Origin: Oceanidesulfovibrio marinus
GTDB taxonomy: Bacteria; Desulfobacterota; Desulfovibrionia; Desulfovibrionales; Desulfovibrionaceae
Assembly (NCBI RefSeq): GCF_013085545.1
Contig: NZ_CP039543.1
Span: 868,001 to 932,000 of the forward strand
Direction: 5' to 3'
Length of the DNA: 64,000 nucleotides
Made by a program: the position numbers and the translations under genes. Of this stretch, positions 24,408-34,007 are shown piece after piece (position 1 is the first letter of the stretch; each line of letters begins with the position of its first letter). Below the pieces are notes generated by a model. The model worked only from the letters and a program-made list of their open reading frames with translations. It ran no database searches and was not told the DNA's origin.

Positions 24408-26792
24408 TTATTCCACAGTAAAGGTCAGGGAGTCGCTACGGCCCTGGGAGTCCTGCACCACAATGCGGTGCTCACCTTTCCGGGCCGCGAGGAACAGGTT
24501 CTCGGCCACGCCACCCTGTGCAACCAAGGCGCCGTCCTGGAACCAGTAGAGATTGGAATCGCCGCCGTCAGTGCGCGCCACCAGGGGGATGCGCTGGAAC
24601 TCGTCCGGCGCGTCAGAGCGCAGTACATACGGCGTGGTTGCCGAAGGCGAGACAATGGCCGGCCCGCCCGTGGCCGGCACGGCGCTGCACTCCGGCGAGA
24701 GCGGCGGCGCGGTCTGCACCGGGATGCCCCGCGAGAGCTCCCAGGCGATGAGCTCTTCCGGCGGCGTGCGCACCACGCGCGGCTCGGCCTTGATGGTGGC
24801 AAGGCACCGCCCTTCCACCCGCAACTCTGTGTCCGGGTTTACGAAGATGCGTTGGTGCAATGTGGAGCGTTTGAGCTTGGTCCGGCCGGCAATGACCGTG
24901 ATGGCCATGGTCCGCGGCGTGAACGGGTTGGGCAGCTCCCGGTCCTCGGTGCAGACCTCTACCGTGTCCAGGGCGAGGTTGTCGGGCATGGGCAGCGGGG
25001 CTCCGGGCTCCTCCACGGCGCGGAGCACGTCGAACAGAAGCGGCCCGGCGTGCCGCGCGCCGGAAATGCCCTTGGCGGCCCGGCCGTCCAGGTTGCCGGT
25101 CCACACCCCCACCACGTAGTGCGCGCTGAAGCCGATGGCCCAGGCGTCCCGATGGCCAAAGGACGTCCCGGTCTTCCAGGCCACCTCCGGCGCATCCAGG
25201 GTCATGGCCCACGCCGTGGGGAGGTCCCGCCGCGGCACTTCCTCCAGAATGGAGCGCACCAGGTACGCCGATTCGCGCGAGAGCAACCGCACCGAGCCGT
25301 CATTTTGTATGGATGTTTCTTTCCGATTGATTTCCAGGGGTTCCGACTGATCGGCGAGCAGACGCGCCGATTGCCACACGCCCTCGTCAGCCAGGGCAGC
25401 GTACAGTGTGGTGAGCTGCACGAGCGAGGACTCACATGCGCCCAGGGCCAGCGGCAACCCGTAGTGTCCGGGGCCATAGCGCAGCTCCAGTCCGCCCTGC
25501 CGCAGCAGCCGGTGGAAGCGCGGCAGCCCGGCCTTGGCGAGCATCCGCACGGCCGGCGCATTCAGCGAGTGGACCAGCGCCTGCCGCACCGTGACCGGAC
25601 CGCGGTAGCGATCGTCATAGTTTGTGGCTACATAGCCGGAGTAATCCGTGGGGATGTCCAGGACCATGGATTCCGGAACCGCGATGCCCTCGTCAAAGGC
25701 GAGACCGTAGAGGAACGGCTTGAGCGTGGAGCCTGGCGAGCGCATGGCCAGGGCCGCGTTGATCGGGCCATGGCGCGCGGTATCAAAGAAGTCATGCGTG
25801 CCCACAAGCGCCCGAATCTCCCTGGTTTTTCGGTCCAGCACCACCACGGCGGCGTTCTCCAGCCCGGCCAGCCGCAGCGATGTCAGCCGCCGGCGCATGG
25901 CAGTGAGCGCCTGATTTTGAAACGCCGGATCGATGGTAGTCGTCACATCCCATACCGACAGTTTAGGAGACCGCGCCAATGCTGAACGCTTAAGCTGCTC
26001 ATAGGCCATTCGGCTGGCATGCGGCGCGATCATGGGCGGAGGCGTCAGCCTGGTGGGGAGTGGTTGCACCTTGGCCAGGGCTACCCGATCCGGTGGGAAC
26101 ACGCCCCGCTCCTCCAGCGTGTCCAGCAACCGATCCCGCGCAGCCTGTGCCGCTTTGGGATGGGCAATGGGATCGTACGCCTGCGGCGACCGCGGCAGCA
26201 CGGCCAGCAAGGCGGCCTCGCCCAGGGAGAGCGCCCCGGCCGATTTGCCAAAGTACGTGTACGCCGCAGCGCCGACGCCGACCACGTTGCCGCCGTACGG
26301 CGTGTTGTTCAAGTAGAGCTTGAGTATTTCGTCCTTGGACAAGCCATACTCAAGTTGGAGCGCCCGGAAGGCCTCAACGATTTTGCCCTTGATTGAGCGC
26401 GATTTCGGCTCAGCCAGCCGGGCAAGCTGCATGGTGATGGTGGAGCCGCCGGAGACCACCCCGTCCGCCTGCAGGTTCTGCAACGCGGCGCGCAGAATGG
26501 AGAATGGATTGACGCCGGGATGGTAGCGGAAGTAGCGGTCCTCAGATGCGATGATAACCTTCTGGAAAACCGGGGAAACATCCTGCAACGCCAAGGGGAA
26601 GCGGCGGCGGCCGTCTTCCGGCAGGAAGATTCGCATGGGCGTACCATCTCTGGCGCGGACCATGACCGCTGGATCAGCACGCAAGGCCCTGTCCGGAAAG
26701 GGAAAGCTGGCATCGAGCGCTAAGAATGCGACATACCCGGCAAGGCAGAGTGCAATCGCGCAATACGCAAAAACTCGAAAAGTATTACGCAT
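24408..26792 (-). CDS. pbpC: Penicillin-binding protein 1C
   Basis: 794 residues with AGGA 8 nt before the ATG. An N-terminal membrane anchor (about 7-27) is followed by a family-51 glycosyltransferase domain (EDRYFRYHPGVNP, GGSTITMQLARL, LNNTPYGG), a transpeptidase domain with the active-site SPGSTLKPFLYG, SLN and KTGTSFG motifs, and a C-terminal BiPBP_C domain (from about 690). It polymerises glycan strands; PBP1C is thought to have weak transpeptidase activity. It lies 36 nt after the alpha-2-macroglobulin gene on the same strand. This pairing is conserved across proteobacteria (yfhM-pbpC in E. coli) and is taken to couple a protease trap with cell-wall repair. Confidence 0.97.
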   Translation of the reverse strand: MRNTFRVFAYCAIALCLAGYVAFLALDASFPFPDRALRADPAVMVRARDGTPMRIFLPEDGRRRFPLALQDVSPVFQKVIIASEDRYFRYHPGVNPFSILRAALQNLQADGVVSGGSTITMQLARLAEPKSRSIKGKIVEAFRALQLEYGLSKDEILKLYLNNTPYGGNVVGVGAAAYTYFGKSAGALSLGEAALLAVLPRSPQAYDPIAHPKAAQAARDRLLDTLEERGVFPPDRVALAKVQPLPTRLTPPPMIAPHASRMAYEQLKRSALARSPKLSVWDVTTTIDPAFQNQALTAMRRRLTSLRLAGLENAAVVVLDRKTREIRALVGTHDFFDTARHGPINAALAMRSPGSTLKPFLYGLAFDEGIAVPESMVLDIPTDYSGYVATNYDDRYRGPVTVRQALVHSLNAPAVRMLAKAGLPRFHRLLRQGGLELRYGPGHYGLPLALGACESSLVQLTTLYAALADEGVWQSARLLADQSEPLEINRKETSIQNDGSVRLLSRESAYLVRSILEEVPRRDLPTAWAMTLDAPEVAWKTGTSFGHRDAWAIGFSAHYVVGVWTGNLDGRAAKGISGARHAGPLLFDVLRAVEEPGAPLPMPDNLALDTVEVCTEDRELPNPFTPRTMAITVIAGRTKLKRSTLHQRIFVNPDTELRVEGRCLATIKAEPRVVRTPPEELIAWELSRGIPVQTAPPLSPECSAVPATGGPAIVSPSATTPYVLRSDAPDEFQRIPLVARTDGGDSNLYWFQDGALVAQGGVAENLFLAARKGEHRIVVQDSQGRSDSLTFTVE

Positions 26793-26828
26793 GTATTACA
26801 TCCTGCCCTACCGGGTCCTTATCCATTT

Positions 26829-29800
26829 TTATTCTTGTGTAGAGCCGGGCTCCGACTGCTCGGAGCTCGTCGCATTCGCCGTGGACGTTCCGGCTGTTGC
26901 GTTATCCTGCTCTCCGCTAATTGCAGATACTTCCAGTGTGGTCGCATTACCGGAAGCCGCACCGGCAGCGGCCTCGCCCACCGGCAGCTCCGAGATGACG
27001 GACATGGCGCCGAGCTCCGTGGATGCCGCGAGCTGCGGATCGTACATGGCTTCCGCCAGCACAGGCGGCAGCTTGAACTCGCCCGAGGTCACGGCCCGGA
27101 GCAGTGCGTACACCGTGCGTGTCTTCTTGTTGCCGAGATCGACAAAGAAGATCACGCGGTCGTCACGCATGTCGTGGTGCGCCGCCGCGTCCGGCTTCTT
27201 GTCCAGCCACGGCAACCGTTCCGTCGTGGTCAGGCGGGGGTTCTCCACCTCCAGGCCGGCCGGCAGCATGTTCACCACGGCGACGTTGTCCACAGGACCG
27301 GATTGACTGGAGATACTCAGCTTGAGCGCCACGAGGTCGCCCTGCTTCACGTCCTTCAGATCGATCGTGTCGCCCGTTCTGTTGTAGAACGTGCGCGCCA
27401 CCTTCAGGCCGTTGACGTATGGTGCGTAGCTTTGCTCCGTAGGCGTTCCTACGGTGCGCACGGTGTAGAACAGGGAGCCGGGCTCGTAGCCCTCATCCAT
27501 CATGATCTCCAGCTTCTTCGCGCCTTGGATGGCGTGCTCTCCGGAGAGACGCAGGGTCGTGTCGCTGGAGAAACGCCGCACCTCCTTGCCGTCTGCAAGC
27601 AGCCGGCCGGAGAACGGCGGTTTTTCCGCCTGGGCCTTGTAGAAGCGCCCCAGGGAAACCAGAGCCCAGGCCGCTTCCTGAGTGGAGATGTAACGCTTGG
27701 CGTCCATCATGCGGACGAGGTCCTGCACCAGCTCGCCAATGCGGCGGTCGCCGGGCAGCTGAAGCTGGAGCACGGCCAAGCGCAGCGCCGTGTCGCGCAG
27801 GGGCGAACGCAGGAACCCGCCGGTTTCGCGACCGGTCTCGCCCTTCTTCCCCTCCCAGCGGCCTTCCATCAGCTTTTCCAGGGCGTTGGTATCGCCAGTC
27901 ATGGCGTACGCAGCACCGAGGAGTGCGCCGGCAGCCGGTGAGAGCTTGTTGCCGTAGCGCGAACGGATGTGGTCCATGGATCCCTTGTCCGGTCTGTCGA
28001 CAAGGGCGAGAATGTAGAGCCCATAGGCGATGCGGTCGAGCTCTGCATCATCCTTGTCCAGGTACTCGCGTACCCGGTCGGTGACGTAATCCAGCGCGCG
28101 ATTTATCTCGTTTTCGTGGTCGCGGTATCCGGCGTGCCATGCCTCCACCAGGAAGTGCGTGGCGTAGAAGGAGCCAAAGGCGTAGGCCTCGCGGCCGCCC
28201 GGCCAGAAGGAGAACCCGCCGTCATCCACCTGCATGCTGTAGAGCCGCTCGATGCCGGCCTGGACCATGTACGGCACGCCGCGGGTATCCAGATCCGGAT
28301 CGAGCTCCGCGGCCAGCGGACCGATGTACAGAAGCGGGAAGACGCGCGACGTGGTCTGCTCCACGCAGCCGTAGGGATAACCGAGCAGATACTTCAACGA
28401 GCCGGTATAGCGCACGATCGGCGACGTGCTCAGGTAGACCTCGCGGTACATGCCCTGGGACCGGAAGGTGTCGGCCTCCGGCGTGGGCAGCTCGATGCTA
28501 GGCTCGCTCAGCGCGCCGGACTGGATCACCGTCTTGGGCGGCAGGGCCGGACGCACCGGAAGCTCCACATTCGCTTTGGAGGTCTCGCCGTTGCCTTTTG
28601 CCGTAAAGGACGCCTGGATGATGCCCTCTTCCGTGGCGTTCAGGGTGAACACGGCGAGGCGTTCCTGTCCCTGGGGTATTTCGATGTCCATGGTGGAGGC
28701 GTTCACCTCGCCCGGGCCCGAAACATTAAAGGAGACAGAAAACACGCCGTCTTCCGGGGTGTCGTTGCGCACGGCCACAGGCACCTTGGCCGTATCGCCG
28801 ATGGCCATGAAGCGCGGCAAGGTCGGCGTGAGGACCACCGGGCTCTTGACCCGCGTCTGGGCGTCCGCCGCGCCGAAGCGCTTGCCCTTCACCGTGACGG
28901 CCATCAGCCGCAGCGCGCCCTGGAACTCGGGAATGTCCATGTGGAATGTGGCCTTGCCTTCGGCGTCCGCCTGCACCGGGCCGAACCAGAAGGCCACGGG
29001 CTTGACCCGCCGCAGGGACTCCGTGCGCACGTACTTGGAGAGCCTGGAGCCCTCGCCGCCGCCGGCCGGTGCGCGGCCTTCCACCTCGGGCAGAAGCATG
29101 GCGAAGGTGTCGTAGCTGCTCACCTCCAGCTGCCGCTTGGCGTAGAAGTACGGGAACGGGTCGGGCGATTCCTGGTCGATGAGCTGCAGGATGCCCTCGT
29201 CCACGGCGGAGAGCGTAACCATGGCGCCGGCATCGGCCTGCACGGTCACGTCCAGCGTGGTCTCGGGCCGGATGACTTCCGGTGCGTCGATGGCGACCGG
29301 GGCGTTGTTCACCTCGCGGTTGACGAAGATGGGTGCGGAGCCGAAAGCGCGGCCCGCCTTGCCCGGCGCGGTTGCCTCTGCCGGACGCACCAGCACGGCC
29401 GTGACGTACACATTGGGCCCATACTCCTCCTTGATGGGGAAGGAGACCTGGGCGGTGTTGGAGTCCATGGGGTAGGAGGCCACGTGGTAGACGCGGCGGC
29501 CTTCCACCGTGACCAGCAGCTTGCCGGAGAACGGTGCGCGCACCTGGACCGAGGCGGTATCGCCCGGCGCGTACTCCTTCTTGTCGGGCACGAGCTCGAT
29601 GTTCGCCGGGTTCTCCACGGCCCACGGCGAGTAGCCCCAGCCGCCGGCGTAGATGTTGAGCTGCGAGGACGCACCGGAGCCGTCGCGCAGCACCACGCGG
29701 TAGCTGCCTGCCTGGGGCGGCGCAAAGGTGAAGGCGCCCTCTTCCGCACTGCCCACGGTCTTGGTGGAGACAAGCTGCGAATCGCGCACGGACTGGTAGT

Positions 29801-32477
29801 GGAAGCTGCCGGACGGCGTACGCCGCAGCACTGTCTGCCAGCGATCCAGGTAGAGCTCGGCCGTGAGGTCCTGGCCGGCCACCTTTGTTCCGTCGGGCGC
29901 GACCACCACGTAATCGAAGTTGACATCCCTGCCCGGATCGTAGCCGTAGCGATTCGGCCGCTTGATGCCCGGATAGCGCGGATAGGCATGGGCCGTGATC
30001 TGCTGCATGGAGGCCACGCCGCGGCCGCCACGCTCGCTCACGCGGGCGGTGATCTGCGCGGCCAGGGCGGCAGGCGGGGTCAGCCCTTCCGGCACGGTAA
30101 AGGTGAACGCGGCCGTACCGTTGCCGTCCAGCACGCCGTCGTTGGAGCTCAGGTCCATGTCCTCGAAGGACTTGTCCGAATCGCCGAACACGTAGCCGTC
30201 AAAGCCCTTGGGCGCGAACGGCGCCGGCAGCAGGCGAACCTGCGTTTCCACGGGCAGGCCCGATGCCGGTGGACCGAAAAAGTAGCGAGATTCAACCGTA
30301 TATGTGAATTCCTTGCCGGGCAGCGGCGCGCCCTTTTCCGAGGCAATATCCACCTTGATGCGATCCGGCATGAACTCTTCCACCTGGAAGTCGTATGTGG
30401 CCACGATCTCCTCGGCCACTTCGAGCTGCAAGGTGTGGTGCCCGGTCAGGGCGTAGGCCGGCACGTCGAAGCTGTATGGGGCCATGCCCTGCTCGTTCAT
30501 GGTCAGGGAGAGCTTGGCCAGCTCGCGGCCGCGCGGATCGACCCACTTCAACGTAAGCGGCATGGACGGTGGTGTGGCCAGGTCGGCCTGGCGCAGCACG
30601 GCCACGCCCTCCACGGTCTCGCCGGGCCTGTAGATGTCGCGCTCGCCATAGACATAACCCATGTACCCGGCCGCAGTGGGTGATACGCCGCCCACGTTCT
30701 GGCCCGTAGTGTCTATGCCGAACTCGTTGAACACCAGGAAGCTCATGTCGTCGCCGAGCTCCGCTGTGATGATGTACGGCGTGTTATCCTGGAAGGTTTT
30801 GGCCATGTCCGTGAAGTGGACCACGCCGTTCTCGTCGGTCTTGCCCTCGGCCATGGTCTGGTTCTGATAGGAGACGAGCCGCACCGTGACGCCGGGCTTG
30901 ACCGAGAGGTCCTTGTACGAGGCGACCCAGACGAGCATGTCGTCCACGCCGCGCTTGGCCACCATGCCCAGGTCCGTGACCAGCACGAAGCGCTGCGAGG
31001 CATGCCACTGCCCGGGCAATGAAAGCAGCACGCGGTACAGGCCCGGCTCGTCCGGGAAATACTCGTCCGTGCTCAGCACGAACTTCTGCGGCGTGTTCCT
31101 GGGCGCGTCCAGCTTCAGCTCTTTCTGGAGCACCCGATCGCCCAGATAGCTGGAGAGCTCGCCAGAGTAGTAGCCGTCGTTGAGCAGCATGCCCGTGGAG
31201 TAGTCGTGCAGCAGGTAAAGGATGTTGTTGCGGTAGATGCGGTCCACCTTGAAGTCGGCGTCGGCCGCATTCACGCTGGTGAATGCGATGTTCTTCAGAC
31301 CGCTCTTGGCCAGGAACACGCCGGTGTCGTCAAAGGCAACGGAAGGTTCAAGGTCCGGAATGCGCACCTTCAGGCTCTTGGCCTCGGGCAGCTTGGCCCC
31401 GTCCAGGGCGGGCAGGCCCTTGTCCAGCTGCACGGTATAGGTGTGGCCGGCGGCGAAGTCGCCACTCAGCACCAGGTCGTTGCCGTCCAAGCTCAGACTG
31501 TACTGGGCCTCCGGCCCCACGTGGATGTACTGCTGCGCCGTGTCCGCATCCACGGAGGTGGACAAGGACAGGGTGATGGAGCCGCCCTGCTGCGAGGATC
31601 GCGCATCGGTTCCTCTCACGGTCAGGTTCGGGTCCAGCACGATGGTGATGCTCTTGCGCGCGGTCTCGCCCAGAGTGAACTTCGTACCGGCGGCAGGCAG
31701 CGACTCGTCCACCACCAGCGTCAGCTCCCTGGGCTCGGCGGTCTTGACGATGGGATGCTCGGGATCGGAGGCGAAGTAGACCTCACTGCTCTGGTAGTAG
31801 CGCTCCATGACGATGGGCACGGTGCCGTTCTCGGAGCTGGGGTCATCCAGCCACGCGTGCTTCAGGAACTCCTCGGGATCAACGTCCAGGGTGAACTCGA
31901 CGGAACCGCGGATCTGTACAGAGCCCGGCGCGCCTCTGACCGGCGCGGTGTTCAGGGAGATATCCTCGGTCTCGAAGTCCTGCATCTTGAGCGTAAAGTC
32001 CGTGGGTCCGGTAAAGGATTCCCCGGCCGCCACGATATTTTGTGGATCAAGCGTCAGGGTGTACGGCTTGGAGCTGTCGAATGTGTCCTTGGCGTCGAAG
32101 CGCAGCATGAAGGGGCTGACCCAGACCCACTCACCCTCGATTGCGGGCTTGAATATCCCGGGCTCGGGAGTCAGCTTCTTACCTACGGCGGAGCTATCAA
32201 CGACGGGCCGGTTGAAGGCCACCAGGGCGAAGGAGCCGCGGGCGCGATCCAGGATGGCATCGATAACGGCCACGTCATGGGCCGAGAGCGTTACGGCGGG
32301 CTCAGTCTGGTTGTCCGGGGCCGTCTCGTTGGTGGCGTAGGCCGCCGGCCCCTTCTCCATGAAGTCCGACCGCGATTTGGAAAACAGCAGACCCGCCTGG
32401 ACTGCGGCGACTATTATGAGCGCGACAATGAGGAAGTTCTTTCCTTTATCTTTCATTCTGTTCCGGTCGTCGCTCAT
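26829..32477 (-). CDS. Alpha-2-macroglobulin family protein (YfhM-like), membrane-anchored
   Basis: 1882 residues with AGGAGG 6 nt upstream. An uncleaved N-terminal membrane segment (about 13-30, FLIVALIIVAAVQAGLLF) replaces the lipobox found in E. coli YfhM. Many macroglobulin-like domains follow (residues about 60-1000), with a bait-region candidate near the 1100s. The thioester motif CVEQ is present (Cys1371, Gln1374) in PYGCVEQTTSRVFPL, inside an alpha-helical thioester domain, and the C-terminus is an Ala/Ser-rich tail. Thioester-containing bacterial alpha-2-macroglobulins trap attacking proteases covalently in the periplasm. At 1882 residues it is longer than E. coli YfhM (about 1650). 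Co-transcribed with pbpC. Confidence 0.95.
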   Translation of the reverse strand: MSDDRNRMKDKGKNFLIVALIIVAAVQAGLLFSKSRSDFMEKGPAAYATNETAPDNQTEPAVTLSAHDVAVIDAILDRARGSFALVAFNRPVVDSSAVGKKLTPEPGIFKPAIEGEWVWVSPFMLRFDAKDTFDSSKPYTLTLDPQNIVAAGESFTGPTDFTLKMQDFETEDISLNTAPVRGAPGSVQIRGSVEFTLDVDPEEFLKHAWLDDPSSENGTVPIVMERYYQSSEVYFASDPEHPIVKTAEPRELTLVVDESLPAAGTKFTLGETARKSITIVLDPNLTVRGTDARSSQQGGSITLSLSTSVDADTAQQYIHVGPEAQYSLSLDGNDLVLSGDFAAGHTYTVQLDKGLPALDGAKLPEAKSLKVRIPDLEPSVAFDDTGVFLAKSGLKNIAFTSVNAADADFKVDRIYRNNILYLLHDYSTGMLLNDGYYSGELSSYLGDRVLQKELKLDAPRNTPQKFVLSTDEYFPDEPGLYRVLLSLPGQWHASQRFVLVTDLGMVAKRGVDDMLVWVASYKDLSVKPGVTVRLVSYQNQTMAEGKTDENGVVHFTDMAKTFQDNTPYIITAELGDDMSFLVFNEFGIDTTGQNVGGVSPTAAGYMGYVYGERDIYRPGETVEGVAVLRQADLATPPSMPLTLKWVDPRGRELAKLSLTMNEQGMAPYSFDVPAYALTGHHTLQLEVAEEIVATYDFQVEEFMPDRIKVDIASEKGAPLPGKEFTYTVESRYFFGPPASGLPVETQVRLLPAPFAPKGFDGYVFGDSDKSFEDMDLSSNDGVLDGNGTAAFTFTVPEGLTPPAALAAQITARVSERGGRGVASMQQITAHAYPRYPGIKRPNRYGYDPGRDVNFDYVVVAPDGTKVAGQDLTAELYLDRWQTVLRRTPSGSFHYQSVRDSQLVSTKTVGSAEEGAFTFAPPQAGSYRVVLRDGSGASSQLNIYAGGWGYSPWAVENPANIELVPDKKEYAPGDTASVQVRAPFSGKLLVTVEGRRVYHVASYPMDSNTAQVSFPIKEEYGPNVYVTAVLVRPAEATAPGKAGRAFGSAPIFVNREVNNAPVAIDAPEVIRPETTLDVTVQADAGAMVTLSAVDEGILQLIDQESPDPFPYFYAKRQLEVSSYDTFAMLLPEVEGRAPAGGGEGSRLSKYVRTESLRRVKPVAFWFGPVQADAEGKATFHMDIPEFQGALRLMAVTVKGKRFGAADAQTRVKSPVVLTPTLPRFMAIGDTAKVPVAVRNDTPEDGVFSVSFNVSGPGEVNASTMDIEIPQGQERLAVFTLNATEEGIIQASFTAKGNGETSKANVELPVRPALPPKTVIQSGALSEPSIELPTPEADTFRSQGMYREVYLSTSPIVRYTGSLKYLLGYPYGCVEQTTSRVFPLLYIGPLAAELDPDLDTRGVPYMVQAGIERLYSMQVDDGGFSFWPGGREAYAFGSFYATHFLVEAWHAGYRDHENEINRALDYVTDRVREYLDKDDAELDRIAYGLYILALVDRPDKGSMDHIRSRYGNKLSPAAGALLGAAYAMTGDTNALEKLMEGRWEGKKGETGRETGGFLRSPLRDTALRLAVLQLQLPGDRRIGELVQDLVRMMDAKRYISTQEAAWALVSLGRFYKAQAEKPPFSGRLLADGKEVRRFSSDTTLRLSGEHAIQGAKKLEIMMDEGYEPGSLFYTVRTVGTPTEQSYAPYVNGLKVARTFYNRTGDTIDLKDVKQGDLVALKLSISSQSGPVDNVAVVNMLPAGLEVENPRLTTTERLPWLDKKPDAAAHHDMRDDRVIFFVDLGNKKTRTVYALLRAVTSGEFKLPPVLAEAMYDPQLAASTELGAMSVISELPVGEAAAGAASGNATTLEVSAISGEQDNATAGTSTANATSSEQSEPGSTQE

Positions 32478-32727
32478 GGAAGCCTCCTGGCTGGTCTCGC
32501 GGTATCGGGATTAGAAGAGCATGGCGGTTATGGGAGCCGGCGAACGCCGTCTCGAATCATCATCATCCATTTGTATGCAGAACCGTGCCGGAGTTCAACC
32601 GAACTGTGCGTGTTTTTTACACGATGTGCTCGTGCGAGGTGGCTTGACCTGGAAACGACGCGTCCTATATTCATGTATTGTGAACGAGGGTTCCTCTCGT
32701 TCTCCACCAGCAACAACCCACGCGCCC

Positions 32728-33516
32728 ATGACCATCCGCCGCCTGATTCGCCTTGTCCTCCTCCTCTGCGCCGTTATCGCCGCAGGTTCTCTGGCCGCGC
32801 CGTGCGCGCAGGCGGAGTGGTACGGGTATGAAGATCCGCTGGGCATGCTCCACCTGAGCCGCACCAAGAAGAACGACAAGTACAAGCCCCTGAAGAATCT
32901 GGAGCGCGGCAAAGGCGAGAGCAACACGGAGGGCGACGCCGAGCGATATGAGAAGCTGGTGAAGTCGCTGCGTGAGAACGACGCCATCGACGATCCGGAA
33001 GGGCCGCTCACCGGGTTCACCAACCTGCCCGAGGTCTCCCACGCGCGCGGCATTCCCTCCTCGCTCACGCCGCAGCGCTGGGCCAGCCGGCCCTATCCCC
33101 ACCCGAGCGCAAGCAGCTCGTACATGAAGTTCATCCGGAAGGCGGCCAAGCGCCACTCCCTGGACCCGCTGCTGGTCTACTGCGTGGCCGAGCTCGAATC
33201 CGGCTTTGTACCCGGAGCCGTGTCGCCCAAGGGGGCACAGGGGCTCATGCAGATAATGCCGGGAACGCAGCGCGAGCTGGGACTTACCAGCCCCTTTGAT
33301 CCGGCGGCGAACATCGCGGCCGGGGCGCGCTACCTGCGCTGGATGATGAACAAGTTCAAGAGCGTGCCGCTGGCCCTGGCGGCGTACAACGCCGGGCCGG
33401 ACGCCGTGCTCAAGTACGGCGGCGTGCCGCCTTACGGCGAGACGCGGCGCTACGTGGCGCTGATCATGTCGCGCTACGGTCGGCTGAAAGGTCTGGAAGT
33501 GTCCGGCAGCGGCTAG
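32728..33516 (+). CDS. Lytic transglycosylase (SLT domain) with DUF4124-like N-terminus
   Basis: 262 residues from the ATG at 32728, the first start that gives a signal peptide (MTIRRLIRLVLLLCAVIAAGSLAAPCAQA). No good ribosome binding site is visible. After the signal peptide a WYGYEDPLGMLHLS segment resembles the DUF4124 module often found in front of transglycosylase domains. The SLT domain (about 130-255) has the catalytic Glu157 in ELESGF, GLMQIMPGT, NIAAGARYL and LALAAYNAGP. It cleaves peptidoglycan with 1,6-anhydro product formation. It is divergent from the alpha-2-macroglobulin-pbpC operon, which suggests a shared envelope theme. Confidence 0.93.
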   Translation: MTIRRLIRLVLLLCAVIAAGSLAAPCAQAEWYGYEDPLGMLHLSRTKKNDKYKPLKNLERGKGESNTEGDAERYEKLVKSLRENDAIDDPEGPLTGFTNLPEVSHARGIPSSLTPQRWASRPYPHPSASSSYMKFIRKAAKRHSLDPLLVYCVAELESGFVPGAVSPKGAQGLMQIMPGTQRELGLTSPFDPAANIAAGARYLRWMMNKFKSVPLALAAYNAGPDAVLKYGGVPPYGETRRYVALIMSRYGRLKGLEVSGSG

Positions 33517-33529
33517 CGCCGGGTGTGCG

Positions 33530-33553
33530 TTCCGGCTGCGCCGCCGGAATTTA
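33530..33553. terminator. Hairpin between convergent genes
   Basis: TTCCGGC and GCCGGAA pair perfectly around a 6-nt loop, with TTT following on the + strand. It lies between the lytic transglycosylase stop and the FlgM-like stop, so it could serve both. Confidence 0.55.
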
Positions 33554-33844
33554 CAGGAGGGGTTCGCTGTTGTCGTTGAACAGCAGATTGCGCGCCACCT
33601 CGTGCAGATCGGCGCGGTATTGGCCTTCGGCCACTTTCTTCTTGAGCGCCAGAACGCGCTCGGCGCGCTCCTGATCCGCAGAAGTCCGGGACGAGTCCCG
33701 TTCTCCGCTTTCCTGGCAGCGGGCAAGCTTCGCGGCAAAGTCGGCGTTGCCGTCCGCGCTCTTGGCGTTGCGCCTGGTCCGCGCCTGATGGGCCTCGGCC
33801 CGGGCTGCGTGTTCGGCTGCGTATCCTGGTTTCTTGACGTCCAT
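33551..33844 (-). CDS. FlgM-like anti-sigma-28 factor (probable)
   Basis: 97 residues. The N-terminal half is Ala/Arg/Lys-rich and probably unstructured. The C-terminal 35 residues, RAERVLALKKKVAEGQYRADLHEVARNLLFND, follow the FlgM pattern (V.xLKxxI.xGxYxVDxxxVAxxLL) that wraps sigma-28. FlgM holds the flagellar sigma factor until hook completion. The length fits. A sigma-28-type promoter can be seen upstream at 33895-33922, which strengthens the call. No flagellar structural gene is nearby. There is no clear Shine-Dalgarno before the ATG. Confidence 0.6.
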   Translation of the reverse strand: MDVKKPGYAAEHAARAEAHQARTRRNAKSADGNADFAAKLARCQESGERDSSRTSADQERAERVLALKKKVAEGQYRADLHEVARNLLFNDNSEPLL

Positions 33845-33894
33845 TGGTCTTGCGCTGTTTGGTCGTTATTACAAATTGTGCTGGCGTACTTGTT

Positions 33895-33922
33895 CTATCG
33901 ACGACCTTTGCGCAAATATTTA
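33895..33922 (-). promoter_or_regulatory. Putative sigma-28 (FliA) promoter of the FlgM-like gene
   Basis: On the minus strand TAAATATT (33922-33915), a 12-nt spacer and GTCGATAG (33902-33895) resemble the flagellar consensus TAAAGTTT-N11-GCCGATAA: six of eight positions match in each box, with the spacer one nt longer. It would start transcription about 45 nt before the start codon. Confidence 0.45.
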
Positions 33923-34007
33923 GGCGTCAAACGCAATCGTCCATTATTTTCTTGGGATATCGTCTCGAAGGCCTTGTGCTCCAGGGGCTGCGGCCGGTTC
34001 CGTTTTA

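Noticed and set aside
27969-30683. Long plus-strand open frame inside the alpha-2-macroglobulin gene
   Set aside because: Antisense shadow of a gene with conserved motifs; His/Gly/Arg-rich translation with no recognisable domain.
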